From the NCBI GenBank assembly GCA_015680905.1, contig CM027377.1, forward strand, positions 15,772,501-15,836,500: a stretch of 64,000 bases of DNA, written 5' to 3'. Below the pieces are notes generated by a model. That model did not search any database, had not been told where the DNA came from, and worked only from the letters and a program-made list of their open reading frames with translations. A program made the position numbers and the translations under genes. This document shows positions 12,040-21,976 of this stretch, piece after piece. Position 1 is the first letter of the stretch. Every line of letters starts with the position of its first letter. This stretch comes from Coptis chinensis (taxonomy: Eukaryota; Streptophyta; Magnoliopsida; Ranunculales; Ranunculaceae).

Positions 12040-12915
12040 AATCACCATAAATCTAATAAAACTATTATACAAGCTAGATCAAGTTTAAGATAATTCCATT
12101 TGAAAATTACGAATTAATATCCTAACATACAAAGTGAAGAGGCTATCTCAATTTGATCCCTTAGTTTCTAAGGTTAGATAGACGTAACCCCCATTTTCAA
12201 AAATATTAGTGATACCTCCCCCTCCCCCATTTGTCAGATTTCTTTATCTGAAAAAAAAAAAAAAATCATCTCGTAGCCGTTGGATCTTGCAATTGAGGGG
12301 GTATCACTAATATTTTTGAAAATGGGAGGGTAACACTAATTGCAACTATTAATTGTGGGGGGGGGGGGTGGGTAAGTCTAAATAACCCTAGTTTCTAAGT
12401 ACTTATGCACCATAATCGTTGTTCATTAACGTATTTCGGTTTATTTTCAATAAAAATATATTCTGATTCGAAAATTTGCCGTTAAATCACCATAAATCTA
12501 AGAAAACTATTATACAAGCTAGATCGAGTTTAAGATAATTCTATTTGAAAATTACGGATTAATATCCTAAACCACAAAGTGAATAGGCTATCTCAATTTG
12601 ATCCCTTAGTTTCCAAGTACTTATGCACCATAATCGTTGCTCATTAACGTATTTCGTTTTATTTTCAATAAAAATATATTCTAATTCGAAAATTTGTCGC
12701 TAAATCACCATAAATCTAAGAAAACTATTATACAAGCTAGATCGAGTTTAAGATAATTTTATTTGAAAATTATTGATTAATACCCTAAACCACAAAGTGA
12801 AGCGGCTATCTCAATTTGATCCCTAAGTTTCCAAGTACTTATGCACCATAATCGCTGCTGATTAACATATTTTAGTTTATTTTCAATAAAAATATATTCT
12901 GATTCGAAAATTTGT
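12040..12915 (+). repeat. About 215-bp tandem repeats near the Helitron 3' end (three copies)
   Basis: A unit beginning AATCACCATAAATCTAA and containing TTGATCCCTTAGTTTC and TATTTTCAATAAAAATATATTC is present three times (about 12040-12484 with an insertion, 12485-12700, 12701-12915). The Helitron ending at 8009 has one copy (about 7725-7945) and the one ending at 26869 has two (about 16060-16500). Confidence 0.75.
12171..12388. mobile_element. Small MULE-like MITE
   Basis: A 218-bp insertion in the first of the 215-bp repeats, flanked by the 9-bp repeat TAGTTTCTA (12162-12170, 12389-12397). Its ends are imperfect inverted repeats (GGTTAGATAGACGTAACC against GGGTTATTTAGACTTACC), and an internal pair (CATTTTCAAAAATATTAG near 12192) is also inverted. 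Paralogous copies of the repeat lack it. The 9-bp duplication points to a Mutator-type source. Confidence 0.65.
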
Positions 12916-13981
12916 GTGAGATATTTTTTAAAGCCTTTTCAGCACACAAAATATTTAATAGATTCCGGGCGTATGCTCGAGTCTAAAATCTAGTAATATA
13001 CTAAAGTAGAGACCTCCAATAGAGGATTTTCTCTCTCCTAGGTGGCACTCTAATATGAGAGTTAGCCTTTTCTCTCTCCTATGTGGCAGTCTAATATGGA
13101 ATATAGTATTTTCTAATAGCCTACAATCCCACGTACATGGAACCTTTTTGGAGAGTTTGAGTGTATTTCCAATTCTTATATATTTGATCAAATAAATAAA
13201 TAAAATTGCTAAAAAATAGGTAATTTGTAGATACTAATTCCCTATTACAAATCATACACTTTTAGTGTTTGTGATAAAACACCGACTTATTTCGAATATA
13301 TCCTTAACGCATCCTAAAAAACACTACTTATTCTTCAGTTAATAAGTTATTATAGGGTGTAAAATCAGCTTCCGATGGTTCCCCACATTCTCTAAGGATT
13401 ATGTGAGATATACCAAATTAAAACACTCAAAATGTTATTCACATAACTCTTTCCTATACTTAAAATTTGCATTTGTTGTTGGTTATTAATTTCTTAAGAA
13501 ATAGACCAATATACTTCCCGAGTAAGTGCCTGAATACCTATCACGCACTCTCACATTTTTAACATATGCACTTTTCTTCCTTTTCATTTTTCTTTCTTGG
13601 ATCTTTTTCTGATTTTCAAACACATGCAGGCTACAATATGATAATACATATTGAAAGTCTAAATCTGTAAAAAGAACACCGGCTTATTATGAAGAGGTGC
13701 TTTTATTTGCACATTTTATTTATGCTTCTTTCTATGACATTGTTTCTTCAGAAAATCTAATGATATATCTAATAATCATCTAAACACAACCTCTCACATA
13801 CATACACTCGAACACTCGATTAAGAAAATACCAAAATTAATACGAGATCAAATGCCAAGGTGCAAACTCTCTCAAATTATTTCTCATTAATGTAGAGAAC
13901 TGTGCTTCTATCAGTTTAAGAACGCTATAAAAGGATTGGACGATCACCGATAGTCATATTTGGAAGACAGGTAGATGTAAT

Positions 13982-14363
13982 CAAGGCCCAAAATATCAAT
14001 ATCGATGAATATATCGGTGTACCCAAAAATCGATATATATCGGATATTTCGGATATATCCATTTTTTTGGTAACCAGTCCAAACTATTTAAAATATCATA
14101 AATATCGGATATATCAGAAATATCATATATATATTGGAAATATATTGGAAATATCGGATTTATATTTTAAAATGGTCAAAAAGTCAACCGATATATATCG
14201 ATTATATCGGAAATATCGATTATATCGGCGATATAAAGTTTCATATCGGAAATTCCGATATATATCGGAAAAAAAAGAGTTCTATATTCGGTGGATATAT
14301 GTCGGAAATATCGATGTCGGTGTACCAAAATACCGATATATATCGGCGATATTTTGGTCCATG
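13982..14363. mobile_element. hAT-type MITE made of CGATAT-rich repeats
   Basis: Flanked by the 8-bp direct repeat GATGTAAT (13974-13981, 14364-14371), with 16-bp imperfect terminal inverted repeats (CAAGGCCCAAAATATC against CATGGACCAAAATATC). The sister Helitron at about 6030 has the uninterrupted site. The interior is a mesh of short inverted and direct repeats built on ATATCGG and CCGATATA, so long open frames on both strands here are low-complexity artefacts. An 8-bp duplication with CA...TG ends suggests the hAT superfamily. Confidence 0.75.
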
Positions 14364-16059
14364 GATGTAATGCACGGTTATGCATGTGATGTTTTTCTAT
14401 TCAATGTATATAGAGCAATAGAGTACGTTTACATGTGAATCCATAGAGCTTTTTCTATCACAATAAGAGCTTACTATAACAATCTTGATTTTGTATTCGG
14501 ATATCATCGGAAAACACAAATAAACTCAAAAACAAAATTGTAATTTGCACTTGGGACGGTTTCCTTTAAGGTCCAAATGGTAAGCAAAACTTTATGTATA
14601 TGTACTTAATTAATTTCATTTATAAATAAGACATTGGTTTCCTTTGAACTGAATATATACAACCTTCTTACATTTCATTTCAGCTCCTGGAACATAAATT
14701 GGAACTGACTCTTATAACTAATACAAGATAAGGTAAGTGAAATCACTTCATTCAAGAGTGAAGATTAAATTAACTGATCGAGGCGGCTATTTTTGGTTTC
14801 CTAAGTTTTGTTCTTTTTTTCCCGAGTATAGGAAGATGGGATAGTGCTTAAAATAAATTTTCAAAATGTGTGCTCATAATGAGTGTTGGAATATGTGATA
14901 GTACTAAAAGATATGGGTCAAGATGATTATAAAATATTCATATCATGGAGTAGGATCCTGCCAAGTATTTATGTTTCACTTCTCTAACTTCATAAATAGG
15001 TGTGGATGCTTATAGAATGTCCATATCATCATGGAGTAGGATCTTGCCAAGTTACATAATAATATGATATCCTATATGAGCTACTATTGGTATTAAATAA
15101 GAAAACTATTATTGAATTTGCATTGTGATGAACATTTCAAAGTGATAGAACTACAGTTGAACTTGCAATAGCTCAACAACCTTTATTCGATACACAACAA
15201 TCTTTGGTTACAAAGAGAACCACCTAAATATTTTTTGGTTGTAGGAATTTTAATAATTTTGGAGTAAAATATATTGAAGCTTAAAAATTCTTACGAGTGT
15301 TCTACTAATAATTGATGAATGATAATTCTTTGGCTCAAAAGAGTGGAGGGTGTTTGTGTGAATTATTGTTATACTTATTTTTGTGGCACTTTATTGATAC
15401 CATCCCTTTCAACATTAGTGCAATATTGGAAGAACTTTGTGGTATTATTTCTTCATCCAAACTTTGTTTTGCAATGTGTTTGCAGAAACATTGAGAATAG
15501 ATAAATCTACTATAAAAAAAAATAAGGAAAAAGGTAGAATAAGATGGAATATTTTAGTATTTTATTGTAAGTTCAAGGTGTGTGTTAGAAGCTTCAAGTT
15601 TGGAAAGGGAATATTATTTAAAAGGCACACTCTTCTTCTATCCATTTGATTAATTATTAGATTGTTGAAATCTGAAAATTAATGGTCATTACTCATTTTA
15701 CCCACCCAATCTTATGTTAACACTTTAACATGCTCACATTGACGAAAGACATAGAACGACATGATCTTCTCTGTTATTCATGTTGGAATTGAATAAGTAT
15801 ATTTTGCATGTATACAAACAATCACCTAGAAAAAGAGAAAATACTTTGGGGAGTATTTCTAAGTAGGTGAACGCATTTTCTTGAAAGAGAATTTTTTTTG
15901 TATTCATCGTAGAACATGTTCATGTGATAAAATCTTTTCAAGTGGGAGTAGTGTATTCTTTGAGGATATGGAAACAATCAATCTGTTTTAATGATTTGAT
16001 AGATATTTTAGTTATTCGTACACATTAGTACGTAAGCCGAGCGGTGATGATTTACTACT

Positions 16060-16500
16060 TAATCACTATAATTCTAAGAAAACTATTTTACAAGCTAGAT
16101 CGAGTTTAAGATAATTCCATTTGAAAATTACGGATTAATATCCTAAACCATAAAGTGAAGAGCCTATCTCAATTTGATCCCTTAGTTTCCAAGTACTTAT
16201 GTACCATATATAATCGATGCTCATTAACGTATTTCAGTTTATTTTCAATAAAAATATATTCTGATTTGAAAATTTGCCGCTAAATCACCATAAATCTAAG
16301 AAAACTATTATATAAACTAGATCGAGTTTAAGATACTTCCATTTGAAATTTACGGATTAATATCCTAAACCACAAAGTGAATAGGCTATCTCAATTTGAT
16401 CCGTTAGTTTCCAAGTGCTTATGCACCATAATCGCTGCTCATTAACGTATTTCAATTTATTTTCAATGAAAATATATTCTGATTCAAAAATTTGTGTGAG
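16060..16500 (+). repeat. About 215-bp repeats near the Helitron 3' end (two copies)
   Basis: Two tandem copies (about 16060-16281 and 16282-16500) of the unit described at 12040-12915. The retrotransposon insertion at 16508 lies just past the second copy, in the last hundred bases of the Helitron. Confidence 0.75.
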
Positions 16501-16680
16501 ACATTTTTGTAGGGGTAGTATGGAGGCCCGAAGTATCAAAGGGAGGATGCGCCCGAGTCAACAAAAGGTATCAAGCCGCGGTGTACTGGATCAGCGCTAA
16601 GTCACATGGCCGCAGTACGGAAACCCTACACGCGTAGAGAAGGGGACCGCGAGATGGAGGGACAGGTGGAGGGCCCGGAT

Positions 16681-17634
16681 TAGGGGTGTCTCTTTTTGCC
16701 GAATTTCCGATTTTTCCGAAATCCGACCCGAAATTGGTCTGGCTCTGGGTGTAGTTTTCATGGGCCGATTTTCCGATTTTCCGATTTCCGAAAATTCCGA
16801 AAAAAAATTGGATCGGATTTGGATATAATTCTAAAATCCGATCCGATCCGAAAATTCCGAAATTTCCGATATTATTGCCAATTTATTCCGAAAATATATA
16901 CTTCTCTCACTATCCACTTGATTAGATCTCGACCGTTCATTCATTTTCTAGTTTTTTACTTCCAAAAACAAAACAAAAACATAACCTAGCCGCTACTTCC
17001 CTACTTGAATTGGACCACTCTACTGTCATTACACCGTCTACCATAACAACAATTATATGAAAAAAAATGTCATTGAGTCATATAATGACTTCCAGACCAA
17101 TCCAAAAGCCAAATTCCAATAGATAGAATATTATGTAAAACTACTTAGAGTCCAAGACCATAATCCATTATTTATGCAGATACTTCACGCTTCAATTTCC
17201 ACACACGAAAAAAGATTGAAACATTACAAATACCCAGACCTCAACAGAATGCAATACTTGCTATTGGTGGCTGCAGGTTCTTTTTCTCGTTTTTTCTTGG
17301 ATCACTTGTTTGAATGAAAATGGGTTTTCTCAGTAAACAAGTGTGTATTGTTGTTGGTACATTTGTGTTGTGAACATGGTTTTCTCTCCCTACAATGAAC
17401 ATTGGCGTATGATATTCCAAAAATAATTGAAAGTAAAGAGATCTTTGAAAATTTACCAATTATTCTGAAATTTCTGAGTTATTCCGAAATTTCCGAAAGT
17501 TCCGAAATTGGAAATATATTTTGAATCCGAAAAAAAAATGGATCGGATTTGGCTAGCATATTAGGTTCCGAAAAAAATTTGGAAAAATTCCGAAGGAGGT
17601 TAATCCGATCCGATCCGATCCGAAGTCACCCCTA
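16681..17634. mobile_element. Non-autonomous hAT element inside the 5' LTR
   Basis: A 954-bp insertion with ends TAGGGGTGTC and TAGGGGTGAC (read inward) and a perfect 8-bp target duplication GCCCGGAT (16673-16680, 17635-17642). The 3' LTR has the empty site GGGCCCGGATGGAG. Both subterminal regions are packed with short motifs such as TTCCGAAATTTCCG and GATCCGATCCG in opposite orientations, as usual where hAT transposase binds. No transposase is encoded. Confidence 0.92.
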
Positions 17635-17657
17635 GCCCGGATGGAGAAAGGAATCGA

Positions 17658-17663
17658 TATAAA
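17658..17663 (+). promoter_or_regulatory. LTR TATA box
   Basis: TATAAA in the context GAATCGATATAAAGAG, the likely retrotransposon promoter; the same motif is at 26662-26667 in the 3' LTR. In the 5' LTR the hAT insertion ends only about 24 bp upstream, so TATA is separated from the upstream LTR sequence by nearly 1 kb. Confidence 0.55.
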
Positions 17664-17794
17664 GAGAAAGAGAAGAGAAGAGAGAAGGGGGGAGAAGAAA
17701 AGAAAAGAGGAGAGGAGCGGCCATTGGAGAGAGTGGAGAGAATAGTGATAGAAGATTGAGGGATAGTGAGAGTAACAAGGTTTGGGTTGTAACA

Positions 17795-17815
17795 TTTGGT
17801 GCCGTCTGTGGGGAA
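17795..17815 (+). other. Primer binding site region
   Basis: TTTGGTGCCGTCTGTGGGG follows the LTR directly, a form common after the 5' LTR of plant Tat and related gypsy elements, where it pairs with a tRNA 3' end. I could not decide which tRNA from sequence alone. Confidence 0.6.
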
Positions 17816-17822
17816 GGTAGAA

Positions 17823-18962
17823 ATGGCACCAAAGAAGGCGGTGGGTAGACCTCGGAAGGTAAGAGTCCTAGAACAAATGCCAGAAGCGGCGGTGGAGGAA
17901 GGGGAAGAGCGAGGGGAGGGAAGGAAAGAAGAAGAAGCTCGGCTTATGCAGGAAGAGATTGAAAGGCTGAGGGAAGAAAATGAGGAGCTGAGAAGAGAAA
18001 GAGAGAGGAGTGAGGAGGAGTCCGGGGAAGAGACAGGGGAGGAATCGGAGAACGAGAAGGTGGAAGAGGAGGAGGAACAGGGACCGACTCTGGTGGACAA
18101 CACGGTGACATGATTAACGATGGAGCAAGTCCAACAAATGATAAACAACGACCGGGAGGCGAATCTTCTGCAAACAAAAGTTCAAACGGGCGCGGCCAGT
18201 CAGGTGGTGGCGGGACTGAACCGTAACCCGCTGGCAGATGCGATATGGACTTCTGAGGTGCCAAAGCGCTTCAATCAACCAAGATTTGAGAGATACGACG
18301 GAACGGGAGACCCGGCAGATCACATCCATCACTTTCGGCAACATATGCCTCTCTGGCAAGAGGCGAGGTACGATGGTCTGCGGTGTATGATGTTCCCGGC
18401 CAGTCTAAAAGGGGGGGCTTCCAACTGGTACTATCGGTTGCCGTCAAGGAGCATAACCAATTTCCAAGAGTTGGAGCAAGCATTTGTTGATCACTTTATA
18501 CATCAGAAGAGAAGGGTGGTAGACATTGCGGCCTTATTTAATGTCAGACAAAGGTCCGCCAAATCAGTCAGGGTGTACCTATGTCGCTTCAAGGCGGAAA
18601 CACTTAAAGTGGAAAATTTGGATGAGAGGACGGCGGTAATAGCGTTCAAGAGGGGGCTGCGACCAGGGACGACGGTACACCAATCTGTGGCGAAGAATGA
18701 GATTGCAACATTGCACGAGTTATATCCGCGGGTAGAGAAGTATATCGATAATGAGGACACTATCGCGAAAAGACTCAAAGAGGGGGAGCCAAGGCGATTC
18801 TGGCGGTGGAAAAAGGAAGGGAGCGCAGAAAGACAGAGGGAGAAGACAGAGGTGGGGAGAGGTATCGCGGTCAGCCATCACGGCCGGGGAGGGGGAGAGA
18901 AATGGCGCACAGGGAGCAGAGGGAGAAAAAGCCATATCGCGAGGTGGAACAAGTGCCCTTAG
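17823..18962 (+). pseudogene. gag: gag, N-terminal and capsid part (one in-frame stop)
   Basis: The start is taken at the ATG at 17823 (MAPKKAVGRPRKVR), with an AT-hook-like GRPRK followed by a long acidic and coiled-coil segment (EEIERLREENEELRRERE). An in-frame TGA at 18111-18113 separates this from the capsid region, which restarts in the same frame; a single C-to-T change of an arginine CGA would explain it. The capsid region has the plant retrotransposon gag pattern: RFERYDGTGDPADHI, then LKGGASNWYYRLP, SITNFQELEQAFVDHF, RVYLCRFKAE and FKRGL. Family knowledge: Gag packages the element RNA into cytoplasmic particles. The frame runs on to 18962, but family-like sequence moves to another frame near 18790-18880. 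Confidence 0.85.
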
Positions 18963-19804
18963 CGAGACCGTTGAGCGAGATACTGCCATTGATAAAAAAT
19001 GTGCCGGGATATGAAGGGCCGCGGACATTTCCTGCCGAAATGCCTAACAAGCCATACTGCGAATATCACCAGGTGCACAATCATGGAACAAACGACTGCT
19101 ATGCCTTAAAATGGTTGGTTCAGAGGTTAGTTGAGAAGGGAGTGATGAGGGAGTTTGTAGCGGAACCACAAAATAGGGAGTCGGTGCCCAACGCGGGAAG
19201 AATATTGGGAACCATAAACGTTATCTTCAGTGGGGAAGCACTAAGTCACAATGCCCACCGGGATAAGGTCAGGAGGACAGCGAGCATTCAACAAGTCAAT
19301 GAGTCCCACCGAGGGCAGAGGTACGGCACAGAGCTAACAAACGGGGAAGAGAGGATTGCATTCTCCAGTGCAGATCTCCGAACCGTGGATACTCCACATG
19401 AAGACGCGCTAGTCATCACGGTAGCAATGGGTAATTATGTGGTCAAAAGAGTCCTGATTGACTGTGGCAGCGCCGTGGATTTGCTGTTCAAGGGAGCTCT
19501 TGAGGAGATGGGGATAGACCCGGGGCAACTAAGGCCCCCGCGGAGCAGTTTGTATGGGTTCAATGGGAGCGTCACGGAGCCTATGGGTGAACTTTTGCTG
19601 CCGGTAACAACGAGTCCGGTGACGGTGTTCTCGAGATTTATGGTGGTCCACTCCAATTCCCAATACAACGCGATCCTGGGGAGGAGATGGATACATGAGA
19701 TGAGAGCGGTACCCTCGACCTATTATCAAGTCATACGCTTCCCTACCCCTACGGGAACATACGAGGTCCGCGGAGATCAGGTGAACCCCAGGAAGAGAAT
19801 TTAA
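18790..19804 (+). pseudogene. gag C-terminus and aspartic protease
   Basis: This frame carries the end of Gag, with a nucleocapsid-like cysteine-histidine region (YCEYHQVHNHGTNDCYALK), then the protease. The catalytic motif reads LIDCGSAVDLLF; the family norm is D-S-G or D-T-G, so Asp and Gly are kept but the middle residue is Cys. The later ILGRRWIHEM matches the conserved ILGRxW motif near the protease C-terminus. The link to upstream gag needs a frameshift between about 18790 and 18880. The stop is TAA at 19802-19804. Protease would cut the Gag-Pol polyprotein. Confidence 0.82.
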
Positions 19805-19887
19805 TTAAGAGGATGTCTCGCGAGCTGGGGTGTGGATCGGTGAACCCTAGGAAGAGGTCGGCATAGCAATTACAGTGCGGGGCCGTG

Positions 19888-21222
19888 GAGGGGGCGGAAG
19901 AGGCCGCGATGGTTCCAAAGACTTTAGATGAAACAGAAATAGTGGACCTGGGAGAGGGCGGAGAGGAGAAGTTGACGTCAATTGGATCGAGGCTGACGAG
20001 CTAGTGGAAGGATAAGTTGGTGCAGTGTTTGGTGGAGAACAAGGACGTATTCGCCTGGGGGATAGAGGATGTTACAGGCTTGGATCCGGGATTCGCATGT
20101 CATCGACGACATATGAGGGAGGACGCGAAGCCAGTGAGACAGAAGATGAGGGGAATGAGAGCTAAATACGCTGAAGGAATCCGGGAAGAGGTTGCCAGGC
20201 TAAAGAGTGCAGGGATCATAAGAGAGGTGGAGTTCACAGAGTGGTTGTCCAATATAGTCGCGGTTCCAAAGAAAAATGGGAAGGTGCGAATGTGTGTTGA
20301 CTTCACGGATGTAAACATGGAGTGTCCGAAGGACAGTTATCCTATGCCGCGAGTGGACGAATTGGTAGACAGGACGGCGGGGTTCACCATATTCTCATTT
20401 ATGGATGCATCCATGGGGTACAACCAGGTTGCGATGTATGGACCTGATCAGGAAAAGACATCATTCGTGGTGGAAGGAGGCACCTACTGCTATACGAGGA
20501 TGCCATTTGGGTTGAAGAATGCAGGGGCTACGTTCCAGCGGTTGGGAGAGAAAATGTTTGAGGGCAAGATCCGAAGGGGCATCGAGATATACATCGATGA
20601 TATGGTGGAGAAAAGCATGTCAGAACTAGAGCACCTGGAGGGGTTGAAGGAGACGTTCCAGATACTGCGGGTCCACAACCTGAAACTCAACCCAGAGAAA
20701 TGCACATTTGGAGTCACCACAGGGAAATTTCTGGGGTACATTGTGACACAGCGGGGAATAGAGGCAAACCCTGAACAGATAAGATCGCTGGTGGAGATGC
20801 CGTCGCCACAGACAGTGAAGGAGGTGCAGCGGTTGGCAGGTAGAGTCGCGGCTCTCAACAGATTTATTTCAAAGTCATCCGACAAATGTAGGCCGCTGTA
20901 TCGACTGTTGAGAAACACCACAGATTTCAAATGGACAGCGGAGTGCGAAGATGCATTCCAGGGGCTTAAGAGGTATCTAGAGGAAACACCGTTGTTGTCG
21001 CGGCCCGAAGTGGGAGAAAAATTGTTTTTGTACTTGGGTGTCACAGATTATGCGATCAGCTCAGTCCTCGTCCGGGTAGTGGATAAAGTAGAAAGACCAG
21101 TGTACTTCCAGAGCAAGACCTTATTAGACGCAGAGACTAGAGGGTCGAGTAGAAGAAGCATACGGCCTTGGTGTTCTCCCCCCGTGAAGCCCTATTTCGG
21201 CCCACACGCAGAATTGTGGTGA
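19888..21222 (+). pseudogene. pol: Reverse transcriptase and first RNase H region of pol
   Basis: Open family-like sequence can be read from about 19888, with one in-frame TAG at 20002-20004. RT motifs in order: VPKKNGKVRMCVDFTDVN, FSFMDASMGYNQV (first catalytic Asp), RMPFGLKNAGATFQRL, and YIDDM with the catalytic Asp pair near 20593-20604. The thumb and connection follow (KFLGYIVTQRGIEANP, EVQRLAGRVAALNRFIS). The adjoining RNase H-like region (LFLYLGVTDYAISSVLVR) is degenerate at its catalytic residues, as usual in Tat elements. Near 21150 the frame is lost: the family's LRPYFxxH segment is split between two frames, with a stop in one. RT copies the genomic RNA to DNA. Confidence 0.88.
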
Positions 21223-21265
21223 CTAACTTGCCCTCGCGGGCTCGAGGGCTGAAAAATCGTGGAGA

Positions 21266-21976
21266 ATGCTGAAATGGGCCGTGATGCTTAGTTCATATGA
21301 GATTCGATATCAAGTTAGGACGGCGAGAAGAAGGCCGAGGCGATGGCGGAATTCTTGGCGGAGTTCCCCGCAGAGGATCCCACCGGGGGAGGAGATGGTT
21401 TTGGAGCCCGAGAGAGAGGAGGAACTGGATTGTCTGAACCCCCGGGATGTGCGGAATGGTTGGAGGGTGTTTGCCGATGGTTCGGCAACGGATGCAGGCA
21501 GCGGAATAGGCGTGGTACTGGTCACTCCGGAGAACAATAGGTTAGAGCAAACGATGAAATTGGGATTTGCAGCGTCAAATAACGAGGCGGAATATGAAGC
21601 TGTGATCGCAGGCATGAGAATGGCAGTAGAACTGGGCGTGAAGGAACTCACCGTATACTCCGACTCCAATTTGGTGGTATGTCAGGCGAATGGAGGGTTC
21701 GCGGCTCGATGTCCTAGAATAGCAAGATATTTGGGAGTCCTGCGGGCTTGGGCCTCGAAGTTCGACCAAATCCGTTTCATCCATTTGAACCGTGGGGAGA
21801 ACCGCCACGCCGATGCTCTGGCTTACGTGGCCGCAGCCATTCCAGGATCTGAGGAAAGGACAATCGAGATAAGGAAGTTGAGCAGGCCGAGTACCGAGGA
21901 AAGATTAGAGGTAATGATCGCGGCAGAGGGAGATGATGGATGGATGGGACCTTTCAAGCAGTTCTTGGAGGGGTGA
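21266..21976 (+). pseudogene. Additional RNase H domain of the Tat lineage
   Basis: The first 25 codons end the pol connection (LKWAVMLSSYEIRYQ). Then comes a complete RNase HI fold of the type unique to Tat elements: FADGSATDAGSGIGVVL (first Asp), NNEAEYEAVIAGM (Glu), VYSDSNLVVCQ (Asp) and NRHADALA (last Asp). All four catalytic carboxylates are present. Family knowledge: this second RNase H was gained in the Tat lineage and is thought to replace the decayed first one in removing RNA from RNA-DNA hybrids. The segment between (about 21310-21420) is garbled by frameshift. The frame ends at a TGA while integrase-like sequence continues in another frame from about 21940. Confidence 0.85.

Larger units (their letters stand above)
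8010..12993 (+). mobile_element. Helitron, family A, copy 2 (satellite-bearing)
   Basis: Begins TCTACTATCTATATAC immediately after the CTAG of copy 1 and ends with CTAG at 12990-12993 after the hairpin region CCGGGCGTATGCTCG. Its first 430 bp match copy 1 and its last 250 bp match copies 1 and 3, but the interior is different: two minisatellite blocks with the shared spacer, then a block of about 215-bp repeats near the 3' end. A small MULE-like MITE is inserted at 12171-12388. There is no protein-coding capacity. Confidence 0.8.
16508..17794 (+). repeat. 5' LTR, split by a hAT element
   Basis: Starts TGTAGGGGTAGTATGG and ends GGTTTGGGTTGTAACA. Removing the insertion at 16681-17634 and one 8-bp duplication leaves 325 bp, exactly the length of the 3' LTR. 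Five differences from the 3' LTR were counted, all transitions and all left of the insertion. Confidence 0.9.

Noticed and set aside
14067..14438. A 123-codon plus-strand frame and overlapping frames on both strands
   Set aside because: They translate the ATATCGG-type repeats of a hAT MITE into low-complexity Tyr, Arg and Ile-rich peptides.
17600..18264. Long Ser, Pro and Leu-rich minus-strand frames
   Set aside because: They are shadows of the purine-rich LTR end and the acidic gag start; no domain or codon support.
20490..21044. A 184-codon minus-strand frame opposite RT
   Set aside because: It is the antisense shadow of a strongly recognisable RT; the peptide has no family features.
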